From Chara braunii (Eukaryota > Streptophyta > Charophyceae > Charales > Characeae): a DNA stretch of 64,000 nt. A program made the position numbers and the translations under genes. This document shows, one piece after another, positions 13,401-27,500 of this stretch. Below the pieces are notes generated by a model, which was not told the DNA's origin, did no database searches, and saw nothing but the letters and a program-made list of their open reading frames with translations. The stretch is taken from NCBI GenBank assembly GCA_003427395.1, contig BFEA01000065.1, positions 1,977,158 through 2,041,157 of the forward strand, written 5' to 3'. How positions within the stretch are numbered: the first letter of the stretch is position 1; each line of letters opens with the position of its first letter.

Positions 13401-16400
13401 TTTTTCCTAGTCGCAGCATTTATGCCTAGTAAGGGTGCTCTTTTAACATGTGAGCTTGATGGTTTCAAATTCTGATTGAAAATGGCATGCGGCACTTGAT
13501 GGCGGACTAAGCAGCAGGTTGTGTTGTACATGTCGAAATGCCATGTCTGGTCGGAACGCCGAAATGAGGTCTGAACTGGTGGTGGTGGTGTGTTGCACAT
13601 GTCTGGTCGGAACGCCGAAATGAGGTCTGAACTGGTGGTGGTGTTGTACATGCGATGTCTAAGCAGGCAGCAGCAATCTCGTAAGAAACTCCACTGCAGG
13701 AGGTGTTTTATAGATTCCCACGCGTTACGCACCTGTTCGCCACTTTGTTGCATATGCCTTTCGTCGAGAGATTCAACCACGACTGTCACGTAGTCAATCT
13801 TGTCAAACCCATCTTTGCCTGAACTGGGCTTGCCGAGCCTAGGGTCCCAGCGGGGCCTGATTCCTTTTTGTGCTTTGTGATTGGGTCTTGATGTTGTGAT
13901 TGTCATATAAAGGTTGAGGTTCGGTGGCCAAAGTTAGTTTCCGCTTGTCGTCCTGGGCCTCCTTTGTCCTGCTACAAGGATTCTCCACACAAGCCCGTGT
14001 TTGTTGGAGCCCTGTTGAATGCAGCAGGTTACTTATATGGCTGTGGATTCTGTTGGTGGCTTCTTTTGCGGTTTTAGGCGGAATTGGGATCAGTTTGCAG
14101 AGAACAAGAAGTTGTTTGGTGTGGAGAGTACTTTTGATGAGAATCTGTACACAACTAAGCTGGAGAAAGGATCGGGTCCTGAAGCGAGGGAGAGGGAGCG
14201 GGAGGCCGCAAGGATCGCTCGAGAGATTGAGTTGAAGGCGACAAGGAATCCACATCTAGCAGAGGTAAAGGAGGATTTGCAAAACCCAGAAAGAAAAATG
14301 AACACTACAGATTCTGGTGTTTGCTCTTTGTTTGTTTGTCTAACTGGGCCTACAAGTCGATGATTGAGGGATAGGAATGTATGGAGCTTCTTCATCTGAG
14401 CGTGTGCTTTTTGGGGTAAGGTCGACCTTCTATGTTATCTCCCTCCCCTCAGGCTAAGGGGTCGATGGAATGTGCTGACAACAAGCTGAATTTGTGTTGT
14501 CTGCATCCCCCTCGCAGTGAGAAGGAAAGGGTATTATTCATGAAGCGTATCATTTATGAGGCATTATCGTTGGGGTAGCGTCGTTCTACCTTTTCAGGCT
14601 TCGTGGTTGATGCAATTTGTGACAACAAGCTGGGTTTTTATCGTCTCCATCCCACTCTCGGTGAGATGGAAAGGGTATTATTCATGAAGGGTATCATTTA
14701 CAAGGTCTTATCATTGGAGTAGCGTTGTTCCATCTTCTCCTTGATGGCGTTGAGTGGGGGAGGGGGCAGAAAAGCATCGCTGTGCAGCATAGCGTTCACA
14801 CTATCTGATCGTTGGGCAGTGACCTCGTCCTAGTGATCACAGACGGGTATATGATTTTTTATGATTTTTGAGGTCTTGTTGTTGGGTTCGCAGCATTGTT
14901 CCATGTACTGGGTGACATCTGATTGGACAGCAGCTTGTAGGGTACTGTTGATGATGTTTTTTTATTGGAGTGGGCACTGCATACATTTGTGAATCCTGCA
15001 TGCCAAATGTAGAATGTGGTGGTCAGCTAATAAAGGTTGTAATGGACATTATTTGTTCTTTCTGTGCTGAATTCTGTAAAACGGAAATAAGGAACAACTC
15101 AATACCTCCCTTGGCAATCCAGCCTCTTTTAATCTGAATTTTCTGTCATGCATTTGTGCCTGCTACAGGAGCGAGGGCAGGTGTTAGAGACTTCAATTGG
15201 CGAAGAAGAGTTATACTCCTCCGTTCTGCGTCAGCCAGAGGATGCTGGACCAGTAAGCCGAGCAGGGGATGATGTAGGGGATGATGAAGAGGACGAAGGG
15301 TTTGATGCGAAGAATGCCGAAACTTTTGGTGCCATGCCAGCTGTTAGCATGGCTCCAATGTCGGTAGCATCTTCATCAACCAGCAATGCAGTTTCGAGCA
15401 CAGGTGCTGGAACGACGAGTCCTGATGTTGGTAGGGATGGTGGTGCTTCTGTATCCTCCCCACCGGTCCCTTCTGCTACCTCAGTGGAAACTCCGACTGT
15501 AGAAAGTTTAAGCAGCCCATCTGTGGCGAGTTCTGCAAGCAGTAGCTCTTCTGCATCATTGCCTTCGTCATCTAGTGGAGCCGGTTCTGCTCCCTGTCCC
15601 TCTGCTGCTGCTCTGTCAACTTTGGCGGGAACTAATAGTGCCTTGACGAGCAGCGAGGATGTGCATGCAAATGCTAGCAAAACTGGACCTTCAGACTCTA
15701 TGCAGGTATGTTGATCTGTCTGGCCTAGCACTCTTCCTGTCTGGTCTTGTCTGTCTGCATCTCCATCTGTCTGTCCGTCAATTGTCTATTGACCTCTCTG
15801 TTTGTCTGCCCTCCTGTGTCCTTGCTCGCCTGCCTGCCTGTCTGTCTGACCAATTGCCACCCTGCTTGATTGCCTGCGCACGTGCATGGCCATCCCTCGT
15901 TTTTTATCTAATTTTCTCTCATTTCTTGTCCACTTTCTCTGGCCCGCCCCTCCTATTTCTTTCTCTCTCTTTTCACCCGTCTTAGTCTTCCTGCCCACGT
16001 CCTACCCGTCTGGCCTAAACTGTCATGTGTTTGTTCTTTCCTTTGAATGGTGGTGTTGCGTATTGATCTTGAGGGTTGTTGGTGTGGGCTGTATGTGAGT
16101 GGAGTATGATGATGTGATAAGAGGATGGGAAATGATGCCCATTGCATTGCTCTCCTTTGTCAATTACAATCGGTCTGGCTTATTGCCCAAGGTTTTCTGT
16201 GCTAGCCGATGGCTGTGTATGTTTGTGAAGAGCCCATCTGTAGCTGCATTTAATGTATGAGCCCATCTGTAGCTGCATTTAATGTATGCTTGGTTGACAA
16301 AGGTGTTGATGTTGCACGATGTGCAGTATGATGATGCTTTGTTCTGTTATGCAGCTGTTTGTCATATGATTTTTTTGGTGCAATTGTCACACCGGAATGT

Positions 16401-17429
16401 AGGAAGTGTGTGGTGGCTGAGACAGAGAAAATGCGAACGTGCGTGCGGTGACTGAATCTCACACACCTGGTCGCTGAATATCACCTACCTGGAATCATGC
16501 TTATTGTGCATGATGCAAATGCAGCATGGGCACAATGCTCAGTGCACTGGTGCACCGCACATGGAGCGCGCTCACCCAAAAAATGGGAGAAAGGAAATCC
16601 AAAGAAATCGGAAAAGAATGCAGCTGATGTAAAATGTTAAATCGGGAAACTCTTGTCAGAAATGCTACCCCCAAAAGTCGTAATCTTTAAATTGATTATA
16701 GGAAAGGACACTTTTATCTGGGTTCCAAGCCTGGTGGCCTGACGGGCCTCATGTCTACCCTGTTCTGGATATGCAGGGTAGTTGACATCTCATAGAGCCA
16801 ATTTGCACAAAAATCAATTATGGCCTTTGGCGTCCTGGGAGGGTTCGGGGGCTGATGGGCCGATGATTCCCCGCTCCCAACCCCCCTCCCCCAACGAGGG
16901 ATGCTGATGAACAAAGATTGATGGTGGGCTTTGAAGTCTGACCAGGGAAGCAAAGCCCGTTGTTCCCCTGTTGAAAAGCCACCTAACATTTTTCGTCAGC
17001 ATTACAGTTGTCAAGTTGGTTGCCAGGTCTTTGTCATTGATGCTATTCCCTGCGGACTGGCCAATGTTGTTGCCGTCGCCGAGCTCCACCAGTTGCAGAT
17101 AACGATTCTGTCCCCCCTCCCCCCCCCCAATCTTCCCTCAATCAGGGCTGTTAATTAAGAAATATTTATGGCTCTGACTCCACATGTTTTGGCCTTTGAA
17201 GCCTGCCCAGGGGAGCGATGGCTGTTGTTCCCCTTTGGAAAAGCTACCCCTGCTTTTCGTTTGGCATTAGAGCTGTGAAGTTCATTGCCAGGTCTTTCTC
17301 ATTGTTGCCATTGCCTGCCTGCTGCCCGCTGTTGTTGCCGTCCCACAGCTCACCCTCTGCAGCCTTCTATATCTTCCCTTCTATCACAGGTTTCTTCGTT
17401 TCATACTCTTTAGCAAGTGCAAGGGCATG

Positions 17430-17485
<56 letters not shown>

Positions 17486-20400
17486 CACTTCGCCTTCTCC
17501 CAAGCTTCCATACCACCAATCTCCCTTCAAATCCCCCGCCTTCTTCATACTCTTAACGAGTGGATGGGCAAGAGAGAGAGAGAGAGAGATCATGCCAGTC
17601 TCCCAAGCTTCAATACCACTAATCTCCCTTCAAATCCCCCGCGTTCCCCCATGATTCCTTGCCTCCCATTAGTCTTGTTGATGGGAAAGCACTGGGAAAG
17701 AATGGGGAGTTGAGGAAAGATAGGGAAACGGTGAACCGGGTTTGATGGGACGCCACCCTCTGCTACCCCATATCCTGTAAGCTCCCCCATATTGCCCAAA
17801 ATCTCCATCCTTCCCAGGCCCCCCAGTTCCCCACCTCGCCTATGCTCCTTCCCGATTCACCCTCCCTAAATCAACTATCTTCACCCATGGTTTACCTTGT
17901 AGCTGTTTCTGTTTCTTCCCCATCTCCCCTCAACTCCCCCTCTTTCGCTTGTGTTTTTTCCCTCTCTTTGTTCCACATCTACTCTGAACCCCCTGCAAAT
18001 CCCCCGTCTTCCCCCTGGTTTCTTCCTCTTCTTTCCATCTTGCTGCTGCTCCTCTTTTCCCTGTCGCTTCTCCTCCTCTTCTCCTTCCTCTTCTCCTTCC
18101 TCTTCTTCTTGCTGCTGCTCTTCTGCTTCCTCCTCTCCTTGCTGGTCCTCCTTTTTGATGGTGTTCTTCGCCTTCGTCTTGCTGCATCTCTTCTTCTTGC
18201 TGTCCTTGCTCTCTCGTCCCTCTTCATGTTTCTCCTCTCCCCTTCTTTTCTTTCTCCTTGCTGCTGCTCTGCTTCTCCTGCCTCTTCTTGCTCTTCTTCC
18301 TCGTCTTTCTCCTCTTCTTACTCATCAGTCTTCCTTTTCTTGCCCTTCTTCTTGCTCTGCTTCTTTCTCTCGCTGCTGCTGCTCTTCTTCCTTGGTGCCT
18401 TCGTCTACTCTTCCCCTCTGCTGCTCCACCACCACCTTGTCTTCTTGTTCTTCGCCTCTGCTCCCCTTCTTCCCTCTGCTGCTGCTGCTCGTCTGCTGTT
18501 GCTGCCGCTCCTCGTGGTCTTCTCCTCCTGTGCTGCTGCTGCTGCTGCTTCTCGTCTTCTTCTCTGCCTCTGCTGCTGCAGCTCCTTGCCTTAGATTTCT
18601 CTCCTTGGCTCTCCTCTGCTCCTGCTGCTGCTTCTCGTCCCCTCCTCCTCCTCCTCTGCTGCTGCTGCTACTGCTCCACGTCTTCTCCTCAACTGCTGCT
18701 GCGCTGTATCTTATCCTCCACTGCTGCTGCTCCTCGTCTTCTCCTCTGTTGCTGCTGCTCCCGTTGTCCTCCTCTGCTGCTGCTGCTGCTGTTGTTGTCC
18801 TCTGCCGCTGGTCTCTTTTGTCTTCTCCTCTGTTGCTGCAGCTGCTCTTTGTCTTCAACTCTGCGGCTGCTGCTGCTCCTTGTCTTCTCTCCTTCTGCTG
18901 CTGCTGCTGCTCTGCTCCTCCTCTTCGGTGCTGCTCGTCTGTCTTCTCCTCCTCTCCTTTTACTCTTACTCCTCTTCCTCATCCTTCGGAGTCAATGTGG
19001 GGAGTGTGGTGGGCATGGCTCCGGGTGCCAGATCTTCATTTCCTCTGCTTCCCCCTCTTGCGTGATGGTGCCATTGAGCAATGTGGGGAGCATTGTGCGC
19101 AAGGGCAAGAACAGTGCTCTGAGAATCAGACTACTGTTCGTCCCACAGGGAGGTGTCAGTAGGAGAAGATAGTTTTCAGAGGCAGAGCTGAAAACCAGGG
19201 CTCAGGTTTGGGCTTGTCAACTGGCAGTTTGTGTTGTTGAAGGCTCGAGTGGTGTTTCCCTCTTGAAGAAGGGAAAGCCTTGCATCTTCAGGACTCCAGA
19301 GCTCCTCACCTTATTGCTTTGGACGAGAAACTGATGTGGCCGGTGAAGATGATCCATGGTTATATGATGGATGACAACATCCCTTAGCCAGATGTGCCTG
19401 GAGTAGAGGGTGCTGCAGAGGAGGGCATCACGGGCAGTGTAGCTCCCATCGTGGTTGTTCACATGTGCCATCGCAAGAAGAATGGCACTGCACTTGCAAA
19501 GGTGCTCTTAGATAGCAGGTCGATGCCAACGGCACGGTCAATGTTGAGGTCAACCAGCAGGTCGTGCGGATGCTGAGGAGGTGCACTGGTCTAATCTGGA
19601 TATTGTCAGGGCCCCTTGGGTTGCACTTGCAGCACATTGGGTCTCACTCGACTACTTCCATTCTTAAAAAAATTGAAGAGCTGGAGAGCGCTGTCAGACT
19701 CTCAAAGGGGTAAAAAACGCATCACTGATACACTTGCTCTCCATAGAAGGATGCTACAAATTGATCAGTAGTACTTAGTGCTCAGAGAGCGTGGCATCTC
19801 CAAGAGCACGAAAGGACACCTGGAGACCCCTGCTTGTCTGCTGAGACTCCAGGCAGGCCATCCAGGAACAGGCGCTCGTCGGCCTGTCGGCCGAGGACTG
19901 TCCAAATGCCGGCTTGGGCCGGTATTGGAGAGTAAGTGGAGTTCTTCAAAAAACTTAAGGGGTGGAGAGCGCTGTCAGACTCTCAAAGAGGCGAAAAACA
20001 CATCATTGATCCACTTCCTCTCCATCGTAGGACCCTACAAATTGGTCAGTACTCAGAGAGCACAAAAAGGCATCTCCAAGAGCACAAAAGGACACCTCGA
20101 GACCCCTGTTTGCCGCCCAGACTCCGGGCGCGCCATCCAAACTCAGAGAGCGCAAAATGTCCTCATTGCAGTAGGGTGGGGAGAAGTTGGGGCTGTTGCA
20201 GGGACAGTCTGTTGTTTCTACATTATGTTCCACGATTTTAGAAGATGAGGGATGGGCGTGTGGAGTATGGTGCACAGGTAGACAACACGGTCAGGAGGAA
20301 AATTGGTGGAAAGGTTGGAAAGATCACAAGGAACCACAAGGGTCACTGTGGAGCATGGGGACCCCTCTGTGCGAGCAAGTTGGTGTGTTTGGAGAGAGTG

Positions 20401-23400
20401 CCATTGTGGCCATGTTGGTTTGTATGGACTGGGACATGCAGCTCCTCAATGACCTAAGAGCTTGAAGGATGCAGTCCTCAAGATGTGGGGTCTTTTTTTG
20501 CCTAGTCACCTAGACGTAATTATAATGATGTTTTGCCAGGATCTTTGGAGGAGATGGAGGTGGTAGTGGCAATACAAACTCGTATGGCTTGGTCCTCCCT
20601 TGGCTTGGTGTATTCAGAGAGCCATTTCTACCACCTTGGTCTATTTACACTGGGACATGCAGCTCCTGGATGTCCCAAGAGCTTGGAGGATGTGGTCCCG
20701 AAGATGTGGGGCTCTTTGGTTGGTGAGCCAGGCTGTTTTGCGGGGACCTTGGAGGAGAGGCAAGACAGACTTGTCCGAGATGATGTCTACAGCGTTGATG
20801 TCCATGACTAAACTGAACTTAACAGAACACGAATGATGAGGTGCTCATCTGGAATGGGTAGAGGAAGAAGGCGATCTAGCATGGGATATGAAGGGGAAGG
20901 CATGGGTTGTTGATTAGGATGAATGGGATGCGAAGACAGTGGCATGGAATGGATCTGGGTCCACCAGAGGCCAGCGATAATGCGGATGATGATGCGGAGT
21001 AGGACAACTGTTCCGATCTTCGTTTGGACACTGGTCACTAGGACAATGTCCTGGGCTTTACGGTAACTGCTTGAAACTCATCTTGGTAGCACAGTGACTA
21101 TGCTGCAGCAGAGGACTGCAGCGAGGCCTGTTACTGTGAGGAATTTGTTGGTTATGCAGCACTACATTGAGGAGAAAAAATAACCATGCATGGCTATCCC
21201 TCCTTGTGGGGGGCAGGAGAAGCAGCAGCAGGTTCTGAAACAACAGCAGCAAAAGCAGATCCTGCAGCAGCAACAGCAGCAGCAGCAGCAGCAGGTTCCC
21301 CAGCAGTAGCAGCTGGGTAGATATGGGGGAGCAGGCACCTCAGGAGAAGCAGGAGCAGGTCAGGGATGTGCAGCAGCAGGAACACTAGTCCCTCCTTGTG
21401 GGGGGCAGAAGAAGCAGCAGCAGGTTCTGGAACATCAGTACCTAAAGCAGATCCTGCAGCAGGAGCAGCAGCAGGTTCTCCAGCAGTAGCAGCTGGGTAG
21501 AAGATGGGGGAGCAGGCACCTCAGGAGAAGCAGGAGCAGGAGCAGGTCAGGGATGTGCAGCAGCCAGAGCATTAGCGGCAAGAGGAACAACAGAGGCTGC
21601 AGCAGCAGCAGAACGGGCACCACGGCAATAATGCCACCTGCAGTAGCAGCAGATCCATGTGCAGCAGGAGTACCAGCAGCAAGAGAAGCAATAGAAGCTG
21701 CAGCAGCTGGAGGATCAGCACCACAGCAAAAAGACCACCTGCAGTAGCAGCAGCTCCGTGCTGCAGAAGTGTACCCTAGTAGCCCCACTGAGAATGAGGC
21801 CTTGCTGCATGATAATCTGGAAACCAGCAGGAGACATGGACCACTGTGAAGCATGGAGGAAGATGGACAAGAAAAGGAGAGAGAAGTCGTGCTGTACCTC
21901 CCGCTCCTGAGCAGGTGTGCAGCAGCAGTAGAATCAGCAGCAAGAGAAGCAATAGAGGCCGCAGCAGCAGGAGGACCGGCACCACCTGGACAACACCACA
22001 TGCAGTAGCAGCAGCTCCATGTTACAAAAATATGCCCTAGTGGTCATCCTGAGAATGAGCCCCTGCTGCATGATCGTGAAACCAGCAGGAGACTGCTGCA
22101 TCTGAGTCTCCCACTGCGACCTCTGTGAAGCATGGAGGAATTTGGGCAAGAAAGGGAGAGATAAGTTGTGTTGTGCCTCTCCCTTCTGCAGCTCCTATGT
22201 AGCCCGACGAGGTGAAGAGCGGACAACAAGGAGGCATGCAAAGGTCAACGGCAGTAATCCCATAGTCACAGGGGAGAGCAGGGAGGATGCCGGAATGGCG
22301 ATAAATTGCCAGGTCCTGGTGTGGTGCTCCAGTGTGCATGCGGCGCAGAGTGTCAGTTAGTAGGGACAGTTGAAGTTGCTATTCGTTCTCGTCTTTATTC
22401 CATTTTATTTTCACTCATGTCAGTCACATGGAGTCGGACCATGTGTAGATTTGTCCACCAGTGTTCTTATTTGTTATGGTGTGGAATTGGTCTGAAGCTC
22501 GAGGCAAGACATTGAGAATTGTTTTTTTTTCATTCAGTCTGTTTGCAGACTTGACCAGTCAGCTGTTCGGTGTCTGTTTTCTATTGGTCTGTTTGATATC
22601 TGCCTGTTTTAATGTCTTTGTGGCCAGTGTGATTGCTTTCTGCTATCCATCTGCCGGGCTATGGCTTCCTGGCAGGGAAATCGCCCGGGCGACCCTTGTA
22701 GCCTAGATGTTTTTATATTGTTATTTAATTATTTCATTCCTGTTGCACGGCACCGATTTTTGGTGAGCCAGAACATATGGCACCTCACAGTGCACGGTGG
22801 AAGTGTACAAAAAGTATGCCTGTGGCTGATGGCAAAGATGCCATGAGTTCAAATTGTGTTGAAAACGTCAAGACCGCTAGGCACAACAATGTTAATTGCT
22901 AGAACCCGTCTTTTTCTTTCTTGATTCTTTTTTAAATAACAAAATGCCTCTGGACAGTGTCCTGACCAGCTGCATGATGAGGATCGGGTAGGTGCCAAGG
23001 ACACTCTGACAACGGCATTTAAGTCCTTCCCCTCCTTGTGGAGGAGGGGTGGTGTAAGTCTCCCTTTGCTTCGTTGATAATTTAAAGATTGCCTACTCTC
23101 TACTGGAGGAAGTAACTTGGGTATATTATCTATTGCCGTACGTCTGGAAATGATTTCTGTGGGCAGACCAGTGATAACCCATCGACGAAGACAGACTCGC
23201 CAACTTTGGCTCAGAGAAGGGCGTTTGACCTTCACAACGATCTGTTGGCCAAATTGATGAGGCTGGATGCTGAAAAGAAGCGCACGAAGGTGTGGACTCT
23301 CTCTCGCATCTGAACTCCTTCCTGGATTAGTGGTAGTCACCAAATTCCTGTTCCTCGTAATGAGCATGCTCTTTGTTTTTTCCATTTGGCCAGAAATCCT

Positions 23401-24154
23401 TCATCACATTGACTTCTGTCAGTGAGTTCTCTGTTTGCCTCCTGTGTTCAGTCGTCCATTTGTTGTTCTGCAACCGGTGCTTCAGTCAGCTGTGGATGCC
23501 ATTGCATATGCTCAACTCTGAGCATAGCTTCTTTTCTGTAGTCTATTATGGCTCTCATTGTGGAGAAGCCTAGTTCCGGGAGGACAACCTGTTGTTGATT
23601 GAGCTCCTCTGGCATCTTGTATCGAGTGTTGGAGATGTTTCTGCAATCATGGCTATGTCGACCGCCTTCCCTCTGGGCTTGTGGTTTGTCCAGATCTGGC
23701 TGTGTGATAAGGCCAGGCCGGACAGCTGTGGGTTTGCTAGGATGGTAGGCCAGGGTGGGCCCAGCTATGCCTTGGCTGGTTATGTGTATTGCCCAGCGGA
23801 AGGGCCAACTTTTGGCCAAATTTTTGCTGTTGGCTGGTGAACCCTGCTTGCCAATTTCTTTAAATTTCCCTGAGAGTAGGTGATGTGTCGCTCGGAAAGG
23901 ATGCTGTAATAGTGATAGGTCATTTGCTGAGCAGGGCATCAAATTGCTATTGGTGTGGAGTTGTAAAAACAGCCAAAAGCTGAGTGCTGCGAGATGCTCA
24001 TGCCTTTAAGCCACCCATCTCTATCGTGATTTGATGGAGATGGTTCATAGAGCTGATGGAAGGAGGGGGCGCACTACTAGTGCCTGCCAGGTATTCTGGT
24101 ATGCACTGTGGTCAGTACATTCTGACCTATGATGTGCTTAATAAGGCTAGCACT

Positions 24155-24186
<32 letters not shown>

Positions 24187-24376
24187 GAGAGAGAGGGAGA
24201 GAGAGAGAGAGAGAGAGATGGGTTGCCTGAATTCTGTTCGTGATGCAAGACATGGGCCTGTTCAGTTCAACCAGAGACAGAGTGAGGAGAGAGAGGAAGG
24301 AGAGAGAGAGAGAGAGAGAGAGGTAGGTTTGCCTGAATTCTGTTCGTGATGCAAGACATGGGCCTGTTCAGTTCAA

Positions 24377-24424
<48 letters not shown>

Positions 24425-24461
24425 GGCGCGTGATGCAAGACATGGGCCTGTTCAGTTCAAC

Positions 24462-24492
<31 letters not shown>

Positions 24493-24494
24493 GG

Positions 24495-24527
<33 letters not shown>

Positions 24528-27500
24528 TTCGTGATGTAACACATGGGTCTGTTCTGTCCAACCATACAATAAAGCATTTATGATTTATGTGTAATATGTG
24601 CGTATTATTCTCTCCTGCGGAGTGGTGGCTGCTCAGCGTCAGAGTTAAATGAGGTATGTGTGTATTATAGTAATTCACTTTATTGTTACTTGAATTTGGT
24701 TGTTAATTCAGTATTATGTTCAATATAACCACAAAATGAAGGCTACAGTATCATTGCTTACCTTGACCACTGTTCATCTTCATCATTATTCATCATCATT
24801 ACAAAGAAAGAGCAAACATGTGTGGGGCTGCATTGTTTCGGTCTCAGCTGATAGGGTGTGCCTACCCAGTCTAGGACATGTACTATGCTGTCGATTTCCA
24901 TTACCCAGTATTTGGAAAAGACTATGTATATGAGTGTGGGGCAGAATTGTTTCGGTCTCAGCTGATAGGGTGTGCCTACCCAGTCTAAGACATGTGATGG
25001 AACTATGCTACCCAGTATTTGGAAAAGACTATGTATATGTGCTCAAGTTGGGTGATTATGTGCCCTGTGCTGCATGACCAATACCTTTCTCCGTGCTGCA
25101 TGTCGCGACTGGTAGGCTGAGTAAAAGAAAGATGGTAGTGTGATTGTGCCCATTTAAGCACTGTGCAACTGGCTTGTCCACTCTGTTCAAAACCTGATAT
25201 CCCTTGCTGTTGATCTGACCCGATCCTTACCTACCTGTGAGGTAAGTCATCTATCCAGATTTTCTTGTTTTCATTTTCGCATGCATGCCATGGCAAGGAT
25301 ATCTTCTGTGCGTGACAGACTGCTGCCTGGGTCGCTAGCAACTGCTGTTCTGGGCCACTACCATCCTTAACCCCAGCATCCCATGCAGGTCGGCAGGTTG
25401 GTCTTCATTCCTCTTCATCCTACTGCTACTGGTCCACTACTGCGAAGTGTTGAAGTAGGTCTTGGTGAAGGTGCATGGAACTTTGATAAGCTTAGCGTCG
25501 TTGTCCTCATCGTCTCTAATCTTCCCGTCCATCCTTTTAGTTGTTGGTATCACCATCGTCATCATAAAACTTGTGTTTTCTATGTTTACAATCTTCTGGT
25601 TCCTTCTCTTTTTGCGAATCCATGCATGCATGGAGTTCCAAGGTGACGACGCTGGCTACTGATGTGATCCTGTTTCTTTATTGGAGCCCACGGAGACAGC
25701 ATCAGCTGCAGGCTGGTCACCTGGAATGCGAGCAGGTGGCACACGGGGAGGAGGTGCAGCCAAAGGAAGGGGCCAGTAATTGGTGAGCTGCTCCGACGAT
25801 CTGCCCTTTTGTCAAGGATTGCTCACCAGGGTGGTCTGGCACTTTGCTAAGCCCCAGAAGCTGTTCGAGTAGCAGACAGTGAATGATAGTCACTGTTCCG
25901 AAGCAGGCTCAAGGGTCATATTCCAAAGGTCGTATTCCAGAGGACCTAGCCCATGGCGAAGAAATAGAAGGGAGGACAACATCAATGTGAGGGTAGGAGA
26001 GAGAGTAGATCTGGATGAAGAGCAGATGCAAGAGGATGACGAGTTTGAGGCATAACCGGCCAATGCGGTCTGCAGATCTATGACGGAGTGGTGTGCATGT
26101 CAGCTCGAGTGTGGGTCATGTGCCGGCTCCAAAATCTGAAGTCTCCCGAGAGTTCCTTTGGGAACCTGCCCCAGAAGTCGCATGTTGCCTTATTGGTGGC
26201 GATGTCGCTTGCAGGTGATGGATTTTTCTCAGGATCGTGTACAGCGGGAAGACAGCCGTTTTCCATGAATTGTACAAGGTGGTTGTGAATGTGAAGCTAT
26301 GTGTGAAGCTGCCTAGGGTTTGACCATGTTGGAACCATGATGCCTGGGCGTGCCTATGGCATTGCCAATTAGGCAATCAGGTCATCGATGGGGAAGCTGG
26401 ATGAGATTGGCTGCACTCTAATAATGGATGCGCCACTGATGAATGGTATCGGCCTTTCCTAAACTTCGTTACTGCAGGGAGAGTGGCCCGGTGTTGGTAA
26501 GAGGACCTGCACCTTGAAGTGATGGTGCCGATCTTCTATCTGCTCTCCAGGATGGACGGATGTGGAACTTTGGCCAGTCTTCCCTCTTGACCAAGGAAGA
26601 GGCAAGATGTGTAACTGTGCTCTCGTTGGGAACATGCCGTGCATAACCTGCAGCTGAGCAGCAGGGGCCAGCAAGGGTAGTAGGGGAAGGGGCGTCAGCC
26701 AGAGGAGTGTCAGGGAGTCGGAGAGGGAGCAGCAGGGATAGCTATTCCATGAGCAACAGGAGCTGCAGCTAGATGGTTGGCAGGATCATCAGCCAAGGTG
26801 ATTAGTTCCCATGAGCAGGTGCACACTTCAGCAGTTGAAACGCTGGTGAGAGAGGTCACGCTGATTTTCTGAGTGTTGGGAAAGGCTGCCCACCACAGCA
26901 ATCTTGAAACGAGCAGAGCCAAAAAGGAGGAGAGGCTAGCTGGGTAGCCTACACCTATGACTCTTGCCCTGCAGTCAATTATAGCCGAGGCCACACTCTC
27001 AAGGTACTGGTTGGTGATGGAAGAGACGTCATCAGGGAAGCGAGGAGTGTTTTTGCGGAGAGGGAGGCAAGGAAGAGAAAGAAGGGCCAAGTGATCGAGG
27101 ATGAGCCCAGTGCACCAGAGGATGCAGAGGGTAAAGCCAAGGGTTTCATGCATCATCATGGGTCCAATGTTCTTCCAGTAGAGTTTGCTGCTATTCACTA
27201 TGAAGGCTTCACTGTACAGCTTGGGGAGGCAGTCTTTTCGCCTTGGAAGTCGTCATCATTGTCATGATTGTTGCCAAAACCACTAATGAACACTTTGTTT
27301 TCGCCTTCGTTGCATTCCGGGCCAGTAGGGATGATGTGATCTAGAGTAGTGAACCTGGTTCATATCTGCTCTGCTGGTCCACTGTGTGATCAAGGAGGTT
27401 CGTGCAGGTTTTGCCTGGATAGGTGAACCTCGTTCATGTCTTTGACTCTACTCCTACTCAGAATAGAATGTGCCATAGCACTATTCGATTGTTGTGTAGT

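Noticed and set aside
13355-14363. Frames on the - strand (183, 138 and 101 codons) opposite exon 4.
   Set aside because: They are shadows of intron 3 duplications and of the LsmAD exon read backwards.
17842-19172. Overlapping long + strand frames (250, 403 and 304 codons) and matching - strand frames.
   Set aside because: They arise from the CTG/CTC-rich repeat: Leu/Ser/Cys/Pro homopolymer-like translation in several frames at once, with no domain and no splice context.
22849-23942. Two - strand frames of 178 and 164 codons.
   Set aside because: Composition is unremarkable, but no family, motif or splice structure was recognised; probably chance frames in intron 5.
25160-25256. A strong donor GTGAG|GTAAGT in intron 5 with an open frame upstream.
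   Set aside because: The open frame needs a phase-1 entry, which does not fit exon 5 (phase 0), and no good acceptor precedes it.
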